Below, piece by piece: positions 13,201 through 23,470 of a stretch of 64,000 nucleotides of DNA. The stretch covers positions 33,095 through 97,094 of the forward strand of contig CAJNOL010000129.1 of the NCBI GenBank assembly GCA_905250125.1, given 5' to 3'. The notes below the pieces were generated by a model. It ran no database searches. It was not told where the DNA came from and was given only the letters and a program-made list of their open reading frames with translations. Origin of the DNA: Rotaria sordida. Its lineage: Eukaryota; Rotifera; Eurotatoria; Philodinida; Philodinidae. A program made the translations under genes and the position numbers. Position 1 is the stretch's first letter, and each line of letters begins with the position of its first letter.

Positions 13201-14619
13201 TTTTTTGTCAGACTTTCACCATATACTTAAATAGTTTTGTTTGTTACAAACAATAGGAAACATCGTTTATAATACATGAAAGGAGATGAATTTTGTATTT
13301 AAAGAATAATATTTGAGTTTAGGCAGCTGAAAATGGTCATCAAAGTGCATGTGCTATATTAATTGAACGAGGTCATTGTTCAGTAAACACACGAAATAGT
13401 TCTCAATTAACACCAGCTGATTTAGCCAATCATTATGGTTTTCCATCACTTGCTAATGAACTTCGTCTTCATGAAAATTCTTCATCTATGTATGAAAATT
13501 CTTCACTTATGTATGAAAATTCTTCTCCAATTAGTGAAAGAATAGAATTAGAAAATGCAACTATTATACGATTAGTTGTTAAAAAACGTAATGTTGAACG
13601 TTCTGATGCATCAAATCAAGTTGATGAAAATGAATTAATAACAAATTCAATTAATGAAACAAATCCTTTGATAGATGATGGATCTTTTTCATCAAAAAAA
13701 TTAATTAATCAACGTTTTGATCCATTGGAACTTCGTTCACGTGTTGAAGAACGTGAAGCAACTAGAATTAATTCAATGATAAGTAATGATCAAGTAACAA
13801 ATGTTCTTATGCACAGTATGGATTCACTTAATCAACAACAAAAAAATCGACAACGCTCAAAATTACCATCACAAACATATGCACCATGGCTTAAAGCGGG
13901 TAACATGACACCAAAAGCATTTGAACAAGAAATTCAGTAAGTAGAAAAAGAAAAGAAATAAATCTAAAAAGTTTATACTTTTTTTTTTATTCTACTTTTT
14001 AAAGATAAAATGAAATGGTGCGTAGAAATTTGTTAGAAAAGCAACAATATATATATATATATATATACATTATTTTACTATTTTGCATGACTAACATGGG
14101 GATACATATTGAATAGATATTTTTTTTAATGCTTGTTTTTTTTTCCTTTCTTTTTCTAATTAATATTTTATTTTAAATAAAGATCTTTTTTTTTATTTTA
14201 GGAAAGTTGGATCAAATTTACGCAAAGTACGACGTGATAGTAAGAGAGAAACAAAAAAAAAAGAATTCAATTAATATTTATTTTTCAAGGTTTATCAACA
14301 GCAAATAATACAGAGTCAGATTCTTATGTAGAACGTTCACGACAAAGTCGATCACTTGGACCTCCTGTAACGCCATCAGTAAAACCTGAAGAAACATCAA
14401 CATCAACATCAACATCGACATCGACATCTGATAATGAATATTTAAATAATAATACATGGAAAAGACCTGGATATCAAACGGTATGTTTTATATTATATTT
14501 AAGAAAAACAAAAACAAGAACTTTTTGTTATATGTATCTTTCAGGGTCCAACTGTAGTTCCAATTGCCAAGTCACATCAATTTATAACTGGATCTTCTCA
14601 ATCAAGTTCAGTTCGATAA
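10288..14619 (+). CDS. Espin/forked-like ankyrin repeat protein (3' end frameshifted)
   Basis: Actin-bundle-associated ankyrin protein of the espin/Drosophila forked type. Exons: 10288-10699, 10770-11072, 11150-11187, 11479-11637, 13323-13936, 14202-14239, 14290-14480, 14545-14619; together 609 residues in frame. Residues about 1-330 are ankyrin repeats (TLVHYAARYGHLHILEYL, GNTPLHLAAAYGSM, FQPIHYAASSGHGECVKLLL, LTPIYLACQYGS, NTPLHYAAATGNEAI). The order and wording (GATCAHDAA, PIHYAA then PIYLACQ) follow espin closely. The C-terminal half is low-complexity, with a tandem YENSS repeat at about 13480-13510 and a Ser/Thr run at 14395-14430. The window frame stops at 14617-14619, but the next frame immediately encodes the espin-like KPEWQRVLMERRR (14618-14656), so the model is probably truncated by a one-base shift. 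Exons 4 and 5 are separated by a 1.7-kb intron. Confidence 0.85.
12280..12990. repeat. Repeat-derived sequence in the espin-like gene's long intron
   Basis: Inside the 11638-13322 intron. A G/C-richer patch (12280-12485) has the internally repeated words TTTCTGAATC and GAATCGTC. Short inverted arms (GAAAATTGGTCGAGAAA near 12559 and its reverse complement TTTCTCGACCAATTTTC near 12963) bound about 430 bp, which could be a small inverted-repeat element. The arms are only about 20 bp, so this is tentative. Confidence 0.4.
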
Positions 14620-14674
14620 ACCCGAATGGCAACGTGTCTTAATGGAACGTCGTCGAACTTCAACTGTGGAATAA
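14615..14674 (+). pseudogene. Displaced C-terminal espin motif, out of frame with its gene
   Basis: In the frame one base away from the main coding frame, starting at GAT 14615, the sequence reads DKPEWQRVLMERRRTSTVE and then stops at 14674. Espin proteins carry a closely similar PEWKRQVM-type motif near their C-terminus. No intron of plausible size restores the frame here. Either the locus has a real one-base insertion or the assembly has an error. Confidence 0.6.
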
Positions 14675-15535
14675 TATAATAATCTTGAACATTATTCGTT
14701 TTTTTTTTCTTCTCCCATAGTGTCTTGTATGTTTCTAGTCGACAAAAGTTTATTGAGGTATTTTGTTTTGGGATTTATCATTGTCTTTTATTGACTTCAC
14801 GAAAACTCATTTCAACCTTTTTCTTTGTTTTTTGCTTTAATTAATTATTTATAAATTTTGATCATTCGGATCAATTATGTATTCATTTTTATTTTTCATT
14901 TAGAAATTAGTATTAATAAAAAGTTGTTAAAGAATTTTTGTGAACTACGATCGAAAAAGAGTAATTTGAAACCTTCCTTACACAGACGTGACAGACATAA
15001 TTCCGAGACTAAATTCTACTATGAGATTAGCAGTTTCATCGTGTTTTATATTTTAATCGTTCAACGATTGTGCGAACAGTTTTTATGAGTTACGCGCAAG
15101 TCGAAATTCATGTAAGGCTTTTTTCTACATGGTTCGATAGAGATTGAGCTGCCGGTTGTGAAAAAGATATCTTATGTTTGAGTTTTGGTGTTTTTTTTGT
15201 TCTGCTTCTGTGATCAATTTTTTGTCGAATTCCACCTTAAAACTGACTCGAATAATGTATAACTTTGCTGTTTCTAATAATTCCAGCTTTTCTATTGAGT
15301 TTTCACCTCAATCGATGATTGAAATTGTTAATGAAAAATGAAAAGTAACCAAATGTTTAGATGCATAAAAACTGAGAATTACAAGCAAAATACTTCATAT
15401 TTAACCCAGAATTTTTTCAATAGCTAAACAATGTATAAATAAAAGCGATACATACTTTCGTGACTACTAGTACAATGAATTCAATGAGATAAAATACTTG
15501 TCTTTATTATTTACAAAGAAAAACTAAATAGGTTT

Positions 15536-15780
15536 ACAAAAATGACTTAAAAGCATATGAATAGCACCTAATTTGGATTGCCATCATCAATAAAAAGAGT
15601 ATTTCTAATCGGTTTTTAACGCTGAATTTGAGAAAAGATTAGTTGTAGAAATAAAATTTTAAGATATTGCGAAGAATTGATAATAAAATGTTTTTTGGAA
15701 AAAACCGACTCTTTCCCGGTTGTGAAATTTTCTTCGACTTGAAGGTGCTATTCACAAAAAACTAAAAGTCAATTTTTCTT
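15536..15780. mobile_element. Short inverted-repeat element (MITE-like)
   Basis: About 245 bp bounded by imperfect inverted arms of about 35 bp. The left arm contains AAAAATGACTTAAAAGC and GAATAGCACCTAA. The right arm read in reverse contains AAAAATTGACTTTTAG and GAATAGCACCTT. It has no coding capacity. Confidence 0.6.
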
Positions 15781-16559
15781 AATTACTAACTCAAGCTCTA
15801 TTGAATGATATATGAAAAAAAAATCCTACTCGAATTTCAACTTGCGTGCACTTTAGATAAAGCGAATGATCTTTATATATATAAATACCAATGAATAAAA
15901 TAAAGATCATTAATCATAGAAACAATTTATCAGTGAATTTTATTATGTTTCATATTTATCAGATGAAAAAAAGAAGTCATTTTGATAAATGTCTGTTATC
16001 TTTGTCAAACATTTTCTTAACGAAGTGTAAAAAAAACTATTAGTGCAATCTCTGCGGGATTAGAATGCAAAGCACAATTCAGCTGTTGTTACTAATCATA
16101 TGGAAGTTGTTTTATTCTGTCTATCTTGCGACACACTTCTTCATCTGCCATAGAAATATAATGAAGAAGTAGTTAACATATTGTAACAAATCGTTATTGA
16201 CATACCGTCTGTGAGAATGGGAGCGGAGAATGAAAATTCCTACTATATACTTCAACAATCCGTTTAGATCGTGTTTCACGAAAGAAGATTTAAATAAATA
16301 TTTACAGCAATAATGAGAACAAATTAATTGGTTTTTGTCTATAGTGAAACGAGGATATTATTCATTGATACAGCAGATAATATAGTACAATATAGATAAC
16401 ATATAATTACGTTATTAAATATTTGGAAAAGGACTAAATTGAAATGGAATTGATATGATGGGTAGAATAATACTATCTTTCTTTTACTGATTCTTATCGA
16501 TCACAAATTTGTCAAACTGTACTATGCAGTTTAACATTATCAAATCTTATTTGTAGTTA

Positions 16560-16825
16560 CGAACCAGGCTTCGAAATTGGCCCAGTTTTTTATGGCTCGG
16601 CCTAGGTTCGAAAGAAACTTCGTTTACAAAGATTTTTTATCTCAGTAGACAGCTATTTCATATTTTTCGGCTTTTATGAAAAATAATGAGCAAGAGAGAA
16701 AGGATAGCGTGGAGAGCTTTCTTCCATCCCCCCCTCAGGATGAGCAAAATCTCAGAAAAAATCATGTCGAAAAAGGATAAAATCGTCGGGTCTAGTGATC
16801 CATCCGGCCCATTTCAAGGTCTGTT
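16560..16825. repeat. Dispersed repeat, second copy of the DOT1-intron element interior
   Basis: Shares blocks in the same order with 5340-5690: CCAGGCTTCGAAAT, GTTTACAAA, GACAGCTAT/GAGAGCTATT, CATATTTTTCG, GGATAGC(A/G)TGGA, CAGGGGCGAG/CAGGATGAG, and AAAGATAAAATCGTCG/AAGGATAAAATCGTCG. The terminal inverted arms of the first copy are not visible here, so this is an end-truncated or internal copy. Confidence 0.7.
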
Positions 16826-17109
16826 ACAAACTCAAAATCATCGAGAATTACGATAAAGTTGGATTATTTTATACAAATGTTAAATTGTTTTCATTGGGAT
16901 TTTTAATGTTTATATTTCAAAAATCTACATCGATACTTTTCAATCATTCCTGATCGTAATCTGAAAAAGTGCTATTTTCGACCCCTCCCTCCTCTTTGAC
17001 AGAATTATTTAACAATCATCCAAATGTGAGCTGACGGTGTGTTTTGAAAAGTAGAGAAGTAAAAATATCTGTTAAAAGATTCATTTGTTTTCAATGTAGA
17101 TTGTATAGA

Positions 17110-17898
17110 ATGACAACATTTCGTTTAGCTACGCTTAATGTTCATTCTTTTGCTGATCATTTGGCATATAGAGATAATATGAATCGATTAATAAATATTT
17201 TAAAACCATATAATTTTGATTTGATTGCTGTTCAAGAAACATTAAATGATGATAACTGGTCAAAATTCTGTAATCTTCTTGGTTTAAATCATTTTATATA
17301 TGGTCCATGTGAAGAACATATATTTGGTAATGGTATTGCATCTCGTTATCCAATAAAAACTTATTCAAATCAACGAACAAGTTATTCTTATTTAGGTGGA
17401 AGAAGATCTTTATTAGAATGTTGTTTAGATAGTAATCATCCATTTGTTAAAGATCGAATATTTGCTGTTACACATTTAGATCATTTAAATGAACATGATC
17501 GATTAAAACAAATAAAAGAATTTGATCCATGGAATAAAAATATCGATATATTTATGGGTGATATGAATTCATTAACACAAGATGATTATTCAAATAATTA
17601 TTTTGAAAAAAATATATTTGAATTACGAAAAAAATCTAATTGGGAAAAACCTTATTTTGATGTAACTCAATTAATAACAAATCAATGGTTATATAAAGAT
17701 GCTTTTAAACAAATAAATCCAAATTTAAAAGATAAACAACTAGCCACATGTCGATATGGAATTCGTATTGATTATATTTATTTACATCCTCGTATTTATG
17801 ATTCATGGATTTTAAAAGATTGTTCGATTATTGATACTCAAAATGCTACTGATCATAATGCGGTTTTTGCAATATTCGAACAGAAACAAAACTTATAA
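17110..17898 (+). CDS. Endonuclease/exonuclease/phosphatase (EEP) family protein, intronless
   Basis: Member of the DNase I-like metal-dependent phosphodiesterase superfamily; the substrate is not clear from sequence. The 262-residue protein shows the fold's active-site landmarks in order: TLNVHS (Asn), AVQETL (metal-binding Glu), VTHLDH (His), MGDMNS (Asp-x-Asn) and the C-terminal TDHNAVFAIF (Asp-His pair). I start at 17110 (MTTFRLATLNVHS) because the family begins just before this strand. An earlier in-frame ATG at 17044 would add 22 unrelated residues, and a splice-acceptor-like TTTTCAATGTAG ends at 17099, which suggests cis or spliced-leader trans-splicing in the 5'UTR. The coding region has no intron, unlike almost all neighbours. 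All key residues are present, so it is probably active. Bacterial origin by transfer is possible but unproven. Confidence 0.85.
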   Translation: MTTFRLATLNVHSFADHLAYRDNMNRLINILKPYNFDLIAVQETLNDDNWSKFCNLLGLNHFIYGPCEEHIFGNGIASRYPIKTYSNQRTSYSYLGGRRSLLECCLDSNHPFVKDRIFAVTHLDHLNEHDRLKQIKEFDPWNKNIDIFMGDMNSLTQDDYSNNYFEKNIFELRKKSNWEKPYFDVTQLITNQWLYKDAFKQINPNLKDKQLATCRYGIRIDYIYLHPRIYDSWILKDCSIIDTQNATDHNAVFAIFEQKQNL

Positions 17899-18167
17899 GA
17901 CAAATTTATTCTTTCAAAAGTTTCTTTTAATATTTTTATTTTTGTAATACCGAAATAGAATATTTTTATCGTCGAAAGATACTGCTCAAGTTAATATTCT
18001 TTCATTTTGTTTGTCAAGGTTTTCTTCAACGAAAATATGATGTTTACCATGATTCTTTTTTGTTAAGAACCACAAATTAATTTTTGCTTTTATCACGAGT
18101 AATTTTTTGTTTTCTTGGAAAAATCCAAAATATTGAAAAGCAGAAGTGAAACTTTTCACTTCTTATA

Positions 18168-18734
18168 CAGGATGGTCTAAAAGTAATCCGACAGTCTTTG
18201 ATTGAGAATAATTTTTGATAGGAACAAGATAGAGAACTACGGTTTTCACCATTCGAAAGAAGAGGCGAAGACGCATCGAATTGTATAATATAAGATAATT
18301 TGACCTAGTTTTTTTCAAGCAGTTAAATCGACGTACTCCGTAAGGTGACTACACTAAATTTTTATGATCAGATGTGCATTGAAACTGCTAGTTGAAAACC
18401 TACAAAAGTGTGCAAAGTCCAGACTTTAAGAGTTACTCCTTCAGAAGTTGTAGATATTCTACTCGAAATTCTCAGCCAATTCTTCATTTAATTTCTGTGA
18501 AAAAAAAATCATTTTTTTTGCTTTTTTCTTATTTTATAAGAAACCATATTTCTGGCGATTTTTTTAGAAAATTGATTAAAAAGCTCTAGAAAACATCTTA
18601 GTAACAACATAAAATATATGATTCAATGCATCTTGATCTCCTCTTTCGAAGAGTGAAAACCGCAGCCCTCTATCTTGTTCCTATCAAAAGTTATTCGCAA
18701 TCGAAGAATGCCGGGTTACTTTTGGACCATCCTG
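18168..18734. mobile_element. MITE with mariner-like termini
   Basis: About 567 bp with inverted ends of over 90 bp: left CAGGATGGTCTAAAAGTAA, right (reverse) CAGGATGGTCCAAAAGTAA, then GATAGGAACAAGATAGAG and the GGTTTTCAC block on both arms. Ends of this kind, next to TA on the left, are typical of Tc1/mariner-derived non-autonomous elements. A 65-codon open frame at its centre is not a transposase. Confidence 0.8.
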
Positions 18735-18905
18735 CAATGTAACATGTTACTCTGTAATAAGAATGGACAAAGTCAACGTTTATTTAGAAACGTAACAGAT
18801 TTCTAACAAATGTCCGAGGTGAAATTGCACTAAATTTCGATGTTTCGTCCTCTCAGCTGCTATTCTTAAAAACATATTGTTTATGTACTAAAAGATAGAG
18901 AATTT

Positions 18906-19305
18906 GGGTATCAGTGGGATACGTCGACACCAACAATGTCGACCTTATTTACGCGTTGTAAATTACGCTGTGATTATCTAAAAGTAATTGTTTAACAGAC
19001 TAGAATAAAATATCAAATACAAAATAAAAAATTTTTTAAATTAAAAAGTTTAAAGTCTTAGAAGTCATTATAATGGCTTTTGACGTCGAATTTCATCAAT
19101 GTCACTTGAACAAATTAAACTGATTTCCAAAATGTTCGAATCCATTGTATCACAAGATTAAATCATAGTTAAGATTACAGAAAAGATCGAAATTTTAAAT
19201 ATGTCAACACATTACTTTAACAAAGACTACATCTTCTCATTCAACTAATAAAATTCACGTAATTTATGTCGACACTATGGGTGTCGATGTATCCCACTAA
19301 TACCC
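18906..19305 (+). mobile_element. 400-bp inverted-repeat element, copy 1
   Basis: Begins GGGTATCAGTGGGATACGTC and ends with the inverted form ...GTATCCCACTAATACCC. Each end also contains its own small hairpin (TGTCGAC near the ends). It has no coding capacity. A near-identical copy lies in opposite orientation at 22307-22706, which suggests recent movement. Confidence 0.85.
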
Positions 19306-19659
19306 TATTCAACAGACATATGTAATGATAAATAATGCCTGATAACAACAAATTTCATGAAAAGGAAAAGTTTCTTTATAGTGCTTATAACAGTAATTGA
19401 AATTTATTTAATTGTTTGACAGATATTCAAAAGAAAAAGAAAAATAACAATAGACTAAACACAAAAAAGTACACACATATCAAACTTCTTTTCTTTCTAA
19501 CATAAAATTTTTCATTCAAGTTCCATTGGTGACGTTACTCTTACAAAACATGATTGTTATCACACTTTTTATAATATTCTCACATGTGATTTTAAGATAA
19601 AGTCTTTAAAAGAATTTATGGACCTTACATCAAGCACCTATCGCAAGTACAAAATCAGC

Positions 19660-19919
19660 AGCTAGCGGGACTTATTTTTTCGGGATTTATTGGGATTTTT
19701 CAATAAGTCCGTAAGCACTTTGAGATAAATCCCATACAGTTCCTCGCTACATACAGAATGTGGACGAGGGTGTGGGTGTGAGTGTGGGTGTGAGTATGGG
19801 TGTGGGTGTTGATGTGAGTATACTGGGATAGCATCAATATTAATATATCAGAATAAATCCTCAATAAAGAAATAAGTCCGCTAGAAAGAATAAATTCCGA
19901 AAAAATTAGTCCCGGCAGT
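19660..19919. mobile_element. Small MITE next to the tiny Cys-rich gene
   Basis: About 260 bp with inverted arms of about 50 bp: left CTAGCGGGACTTATTTTTTC, right (reverse) CTGCCGGGACTAATTTTTTC, then GG(G/A)ATTTATT on both. Between the arms lies the GT-rich run. The right arm abuts the duplicated coding segment of the gene at 20064-20304, so the insertion may have replaced that gene's original 3' end. Confidence 0.7.
19750..19830. repeat. GT-rich variable minisatellite
   Basis: Variants of GTGGGTGTGA repeat about seven times, including GTGGGTGTGAGTGTGGGTGT. It sits in the core of the small MITE at 19660-19919. Confidence 0.7.
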
Positions 19920-20063
19920 CCCTCTAAGATAGTGACGAGTCATATCCATCGCTTTTGTTTGATGATTAGTATTCATTGTAGCTTTTCCACCTTGGTAATG
20001 AGCCTTGCGAGACAAGCGCTTGCTAACGTTTGTTGAGATCAATTCATAGTTGCTAAATGTTGA

Positions 20064-20304
20064 TTATCCACCTTGATACTGAGCCGTAGAAGACAAGCGC
20101 TTGTTGTCACCTGGTAAAAGTAATTGACTATCGTTGATAGTTGATGTTTGACATTCACGATCTGCACGTGAAATTCGATTGTTAACATAAGATATCTAAA
20201 AACAACAATTCATAACAATGCTTTGGAAAGCATAGCTAACTTACTTTATTATTCGGCTTGTTTTTATTTTTTTGCGAACCACAACATGAAAACATACAAG
20301 ACAT
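20064..20304 (-). CDS. Small Cys-rich-start protein of unknown function, two exons
   Basis: I do not recognise this gene. Exon 1 (20304-20245) encodes MSCMFSCCGSQKNKNKPNNK. A GTAAGT donor and a TTTAG acceptor remove 49 bp, and exon 2 (20195-20064) continues ISYVNNRISRADRECQTST to ...KRLSSTAQYQGG and a TAA; total 63 residues. The Cys cluster at the very N-terminus is the kind that is S-acylated, so membrane attachment is a reasonable guess. Past the stop, in the same frame and exactly 81 bp on, the KRLS..A.YQGG segment is repeated (KRLSRKAHYQGGKATMN). At the equivalent place the repeat has AAA (Lys) where the first copy has TAA. The stop may therefore be a nonsense mutation in a longer protein. 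The reading continues to about 19925, where a MITE begins. Confidence 0.55.
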
Positions 20305-22306
20305 CTAAAAAGAATTGAAAAAACTGATTTGGTGAACATAATGCGTTAATTTAAGTAAATACAAGAAAAATATGCGGTCGAAATACATTCGGTACGTTGT
20401 TTATAGGGTATTATACAAAGAAATGTTTATGTATAAATTAAATTTTATCTTATTCTATTGTTTGTATTCCATAGTCAGATATGAACGTCGTTTATTTTAT
20501 TGCCTTTCTGTATCTAACGGATAGATATATACCTGAAGAAATAGTTGTCACTCTATGCCGAACAGTATGCAGCTCATAACTACAGTAATTAATACAGTGC
20601 AAAGCACAGTATTGATTTTAATATTACGCACCCCAAGCCAAAGCAAAATACTGAAGGCAGTCATGATTTTGAAAGTACTTTGCTTATTTGTTACACCATA
20701 GTTTAAAACTTGCTCCTCTTCTTATTGACATCCTACTTATTTACCGATGACTGTTGATGAACTTTTTTCTTTTTCATCTCATCGAATTCATCACTGAAAA
20801 ATTTTCTTTTCTACATTTAGAGTCTTGTTTTTATTCATGTCCTCAAATAAAAATGAATAATTGATTTATCAGAAGATCTGTAAAAGTTAGACAGTTTTCA
20901 TTTCTTAAAGGTGAATGTATGTATGATCAAATCTGACTAGTGAATGTACTGAGCTAAGGGTACCCGAAAAAGTACCCTGGTACTAGTATGTCACAGGAAA
21001 TTTCGGGTACTGAAGTACCTTAAGGTACTTTTAGGTACCTATAAGGTACTCGACCAAGTACCCTGCTGGAAAGCATCCAGTAAATGGGTACTTGAAGGTA
21101 CTGATCAAGTACCCAACTGGGTACTATTGTTCAGTAATTTTGGGTACCCTGTTGCCAAACTTGCAGTATGTTGATGATCGAAACTAACCTTTGGCTTTTT
21201 TCATTTTTGTTTCTCTCAAAGCAATTTATGATATTTTCTCGATTTTATTTTATTTTATTTTTCTAATTTTGAAAAGCCAAGCAGGTCAAATTTCGAGATC
21301 TAACCGGACGCGAATTGGTCGGATCTCCATCAGACCACTTCAAGGTAGTCCTCTCTCAATCTACGATTGAGATCAGCATGTCCTCGACTAGTAAATAGTC
21401 AAGAAAAATAATCTAGAAAAACTTAGTATGAAAAAATATTTTTTTCTTATGCTTCCTCGAGTTGCTTATATGAAGCCGTGTATGCAAAAGAAAACGGTGA
21501 ATGAACAGTTGCTACACAGAACGCAACAAATCTAGGGTACTCTGTAGAGCTTTTCCTAGTAAAATTACAGGTGCGGGTACTCGTGCAAGTACTTGTTCAG
21601 TAAACATACTGCAATGGGTACCCAATGCAGCACCTACGTCAGTATAATTACTGAAAATTTTCGAAGTACCCATATCGGGTACCTTGCTGAGGCTTTCACA
21701 GTACATGGGTACCCTGAACTCAGTACTTTCTCTAGGGATTGATCAAGATTATCACACTCAGATAATAAACAGAATAACAGTAAAAGGTCAATTATGTAAA
21801 AAATTGAAATTTATTTTCATGTGTGAAAACCATAACCAGAGTTATTTCATAAAACAAATATATATGTGACATATTTCATATGAAACACAAGAAAAAAATT
21901 GTTTTTATACAAAAATATATTGCCATCAAAGGCGTCAAACGGTAATAATCTGGTCTTTACTTTTTTGAATTAGTTCTCGGTATTTTCTTATTTAGAACAA
22001 AATACTAATAAATATGCCGTTGATAGGGGTCAAGTACCAAACTACACTATTTCAGATTTCAATTAAAAAGCTGCTTTGTTGTAACTTACTTTATCGAAGA
22101 AAGAAATATTTATATGGTTATGAATAACAGTAGTCGAATTTAAGGACATTTTTTTCATTGAAGTTGAGCACTTTATGTTGATTATGAATGCGTTCAATTT
22201 ATTTAAAAGACATCGCTATATATACAAATGTGTAATTAGGTAGATAATGAACTCATTCGTGGCCGGCGAGATAAATAATAGAAAACAAATACACATCTAA
22301 CAAATT
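20305..22306. other. Gene-free interval between the inverted element copies
   Basis: No supportable gene. It holds the GGTACC-rich element (20944-21730) and otherwise AT-rich sequence. A G/C-richer patch at about 21290-21350 resembles pieces of other repeats (TTTCGAGATCTAACCGG). Confidence 0.5.
20944..21730. mobile_element. GGTACC-rich inverted-repeat element
   Basis: Ends match in inverted orientation: left GTACTGAGCTAAGGGTACCC, right (reverse) GTACTGAGTTCAGGGTACCC. Both flanks (20944-21150 and 21530-21730) are packed with GTACC/GGTAC words, which can pair locally and between arms. The middle (about 21180-21520) is unrelated and may be a later insertion. There is no coding capacity. Confidence 0.65.
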
Positions 22307-22706
22307 GGGTATTAGTGGGATACATCGACACCCATAGTGTCGACATAAATTACGTGAATTTTATTAGTTGAATGAGAAGATGTAGTCTTTGTTAAAGTAA
22401 TGTGTTGACATATTTAAAATTTCGATCTTTTCTGTAATCTTAACTATGATTTAATCTTGTGATACAATGGATTCGAACATTTTGGAAATCAGTTTAATTT
22501 GTTCAAGTGACATTGATGAAATTCGACGTCAAAAGCCATTATAATGACTTCTAAGACTTTAAACTTTTTAATTTAAAAAATTTTTTATTTTGTATTTGAT
22601 ATTTTATTCTAGTCTGTTAAACAATTACTTTTAGATAATCACAGCGTAATTTACAACGCGTAAATAAGGTCGACATTGTTGGTATCGACGTATCCCACTA
22701 ATACCG
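22307..22706 (-). mobile_element. 400-bp inverted-repeat element, copy 2
   Basis: Reverse-complement counterpart of 18906-19305, matching over its whole length with only scattered differences (for example the last base and one or two terminal bases). Starts GGGTATTAGTGGGATACATC and ends GTATCCCACTAATACC. Together the copies bracket about 3 kb. Confidence 0.85.
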
Positions 22707-22714
22707 AGAATTTG

Positions 22715-23470
22715 AAGCTCTACAAAACAGTTGATTTGGCTTTTCAAATAAGTATTCTTTGTTAGTGTCAACTTTAAAAGATGAGCATCCATTCGACTGG
22801 GACATTCACAAAACCCAAAATATACTATAAGTATTCTTTACGAAAGGTTCCACTGGACTTTCAAGAGTGTCACAAAATTCTTCATAAAATTCTGCACCTT
22901 TGGATGTATGTTTTAGAATTTCAGGTGAAATATTTTGGATAAGCAGCTTTGAAATAAAAGAAGAACTGGAAACGCCGAAGGCAGTCTTTCATGATAGACG
23001 TGTACAATTCTTCTTTTTAAATTCTAAATAATCTTAGTATTTTCACTGTTCAATTTAGCAGTTACACCATTTTGTTCAGTATTAAATGCTAGGCCCCGAC
23101 GTTTCTAAATTGTCCAAGCGTTTAAAATTTTTAGGGAAGACTACTATTACGACTTTCGTACAAAAATTTTCAAAAAACGTAGGATTTGAGGGTGTAGGTG
23201 CTGGTGTGAGAGCGGAGCATATTAAGACTCACACTTGCACTTACATCTAACAAATAGGAATTATTGAATGTACGACTAGCAGATAATAGTTCGTTCTCGT
23301 CCAACATAATGATGACCATACACAGACGTGTTCTTTACGTTTTCAAGCGTTGGTAAATAAAATTTTGGTCATCTCTAAAGTTCATGTCCAATGATGAAAC
23401 GTCAACGTCACCAGCAGGGACATTTCTTAATTGGTGAACGTAAAATCAATGCTAACTTATAAGTCGAGCA
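22715..23470 (-). pseudogene. Decayed protein-coding remnant, family not recognised
   Basis: On the minus strand a frame with ordinary amino-acid composition is interrupted by stops. An upstream part (about 23455-23240) reads through DVSSLDMNFRDDQNFIYQRL, a TAA, then MVIIMLDENELLSASRTFN, and ends at a good GTAAGT donor near 23249. A downstream part (about 22985-22715) reads ILKHTSKGAEFYEEFCDTLE, a TGA, then MSQSNGCSSFKVDTNKEYLF. Splice signals and composition suggest a former multi-exon gene. I cannot name the family. Confidence 0.4.

Larger units (their letters stand above)
14675..17098. other. Intergenic region with two repeat elements
   Basis: Includes the 3'UTR of the espin-like gene, then AT-rich sequence without a gene. 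Two repeat elements inside it are listed separately (15536-15780 and 16560-16825). Confidence 0.5.
17899..20063. other. Repeat-dense intergenic region
   Basis: No intact gene is supportable between the EEP gene and the small gene at 20064-20304. Most of the interval is made of three inverted-repeat elements listed separately, plus a GT-rich minisatellite-like run (about 19750-19830). Confidence 0.6.

Noticed and set aside
19750..19830. CRISPR-like or telomeric array
   Set aside because: Units are irregular GT-rich variants without spacers, in a eukaryotic MITE core; not CRISPR and not a regular telomere repeat.
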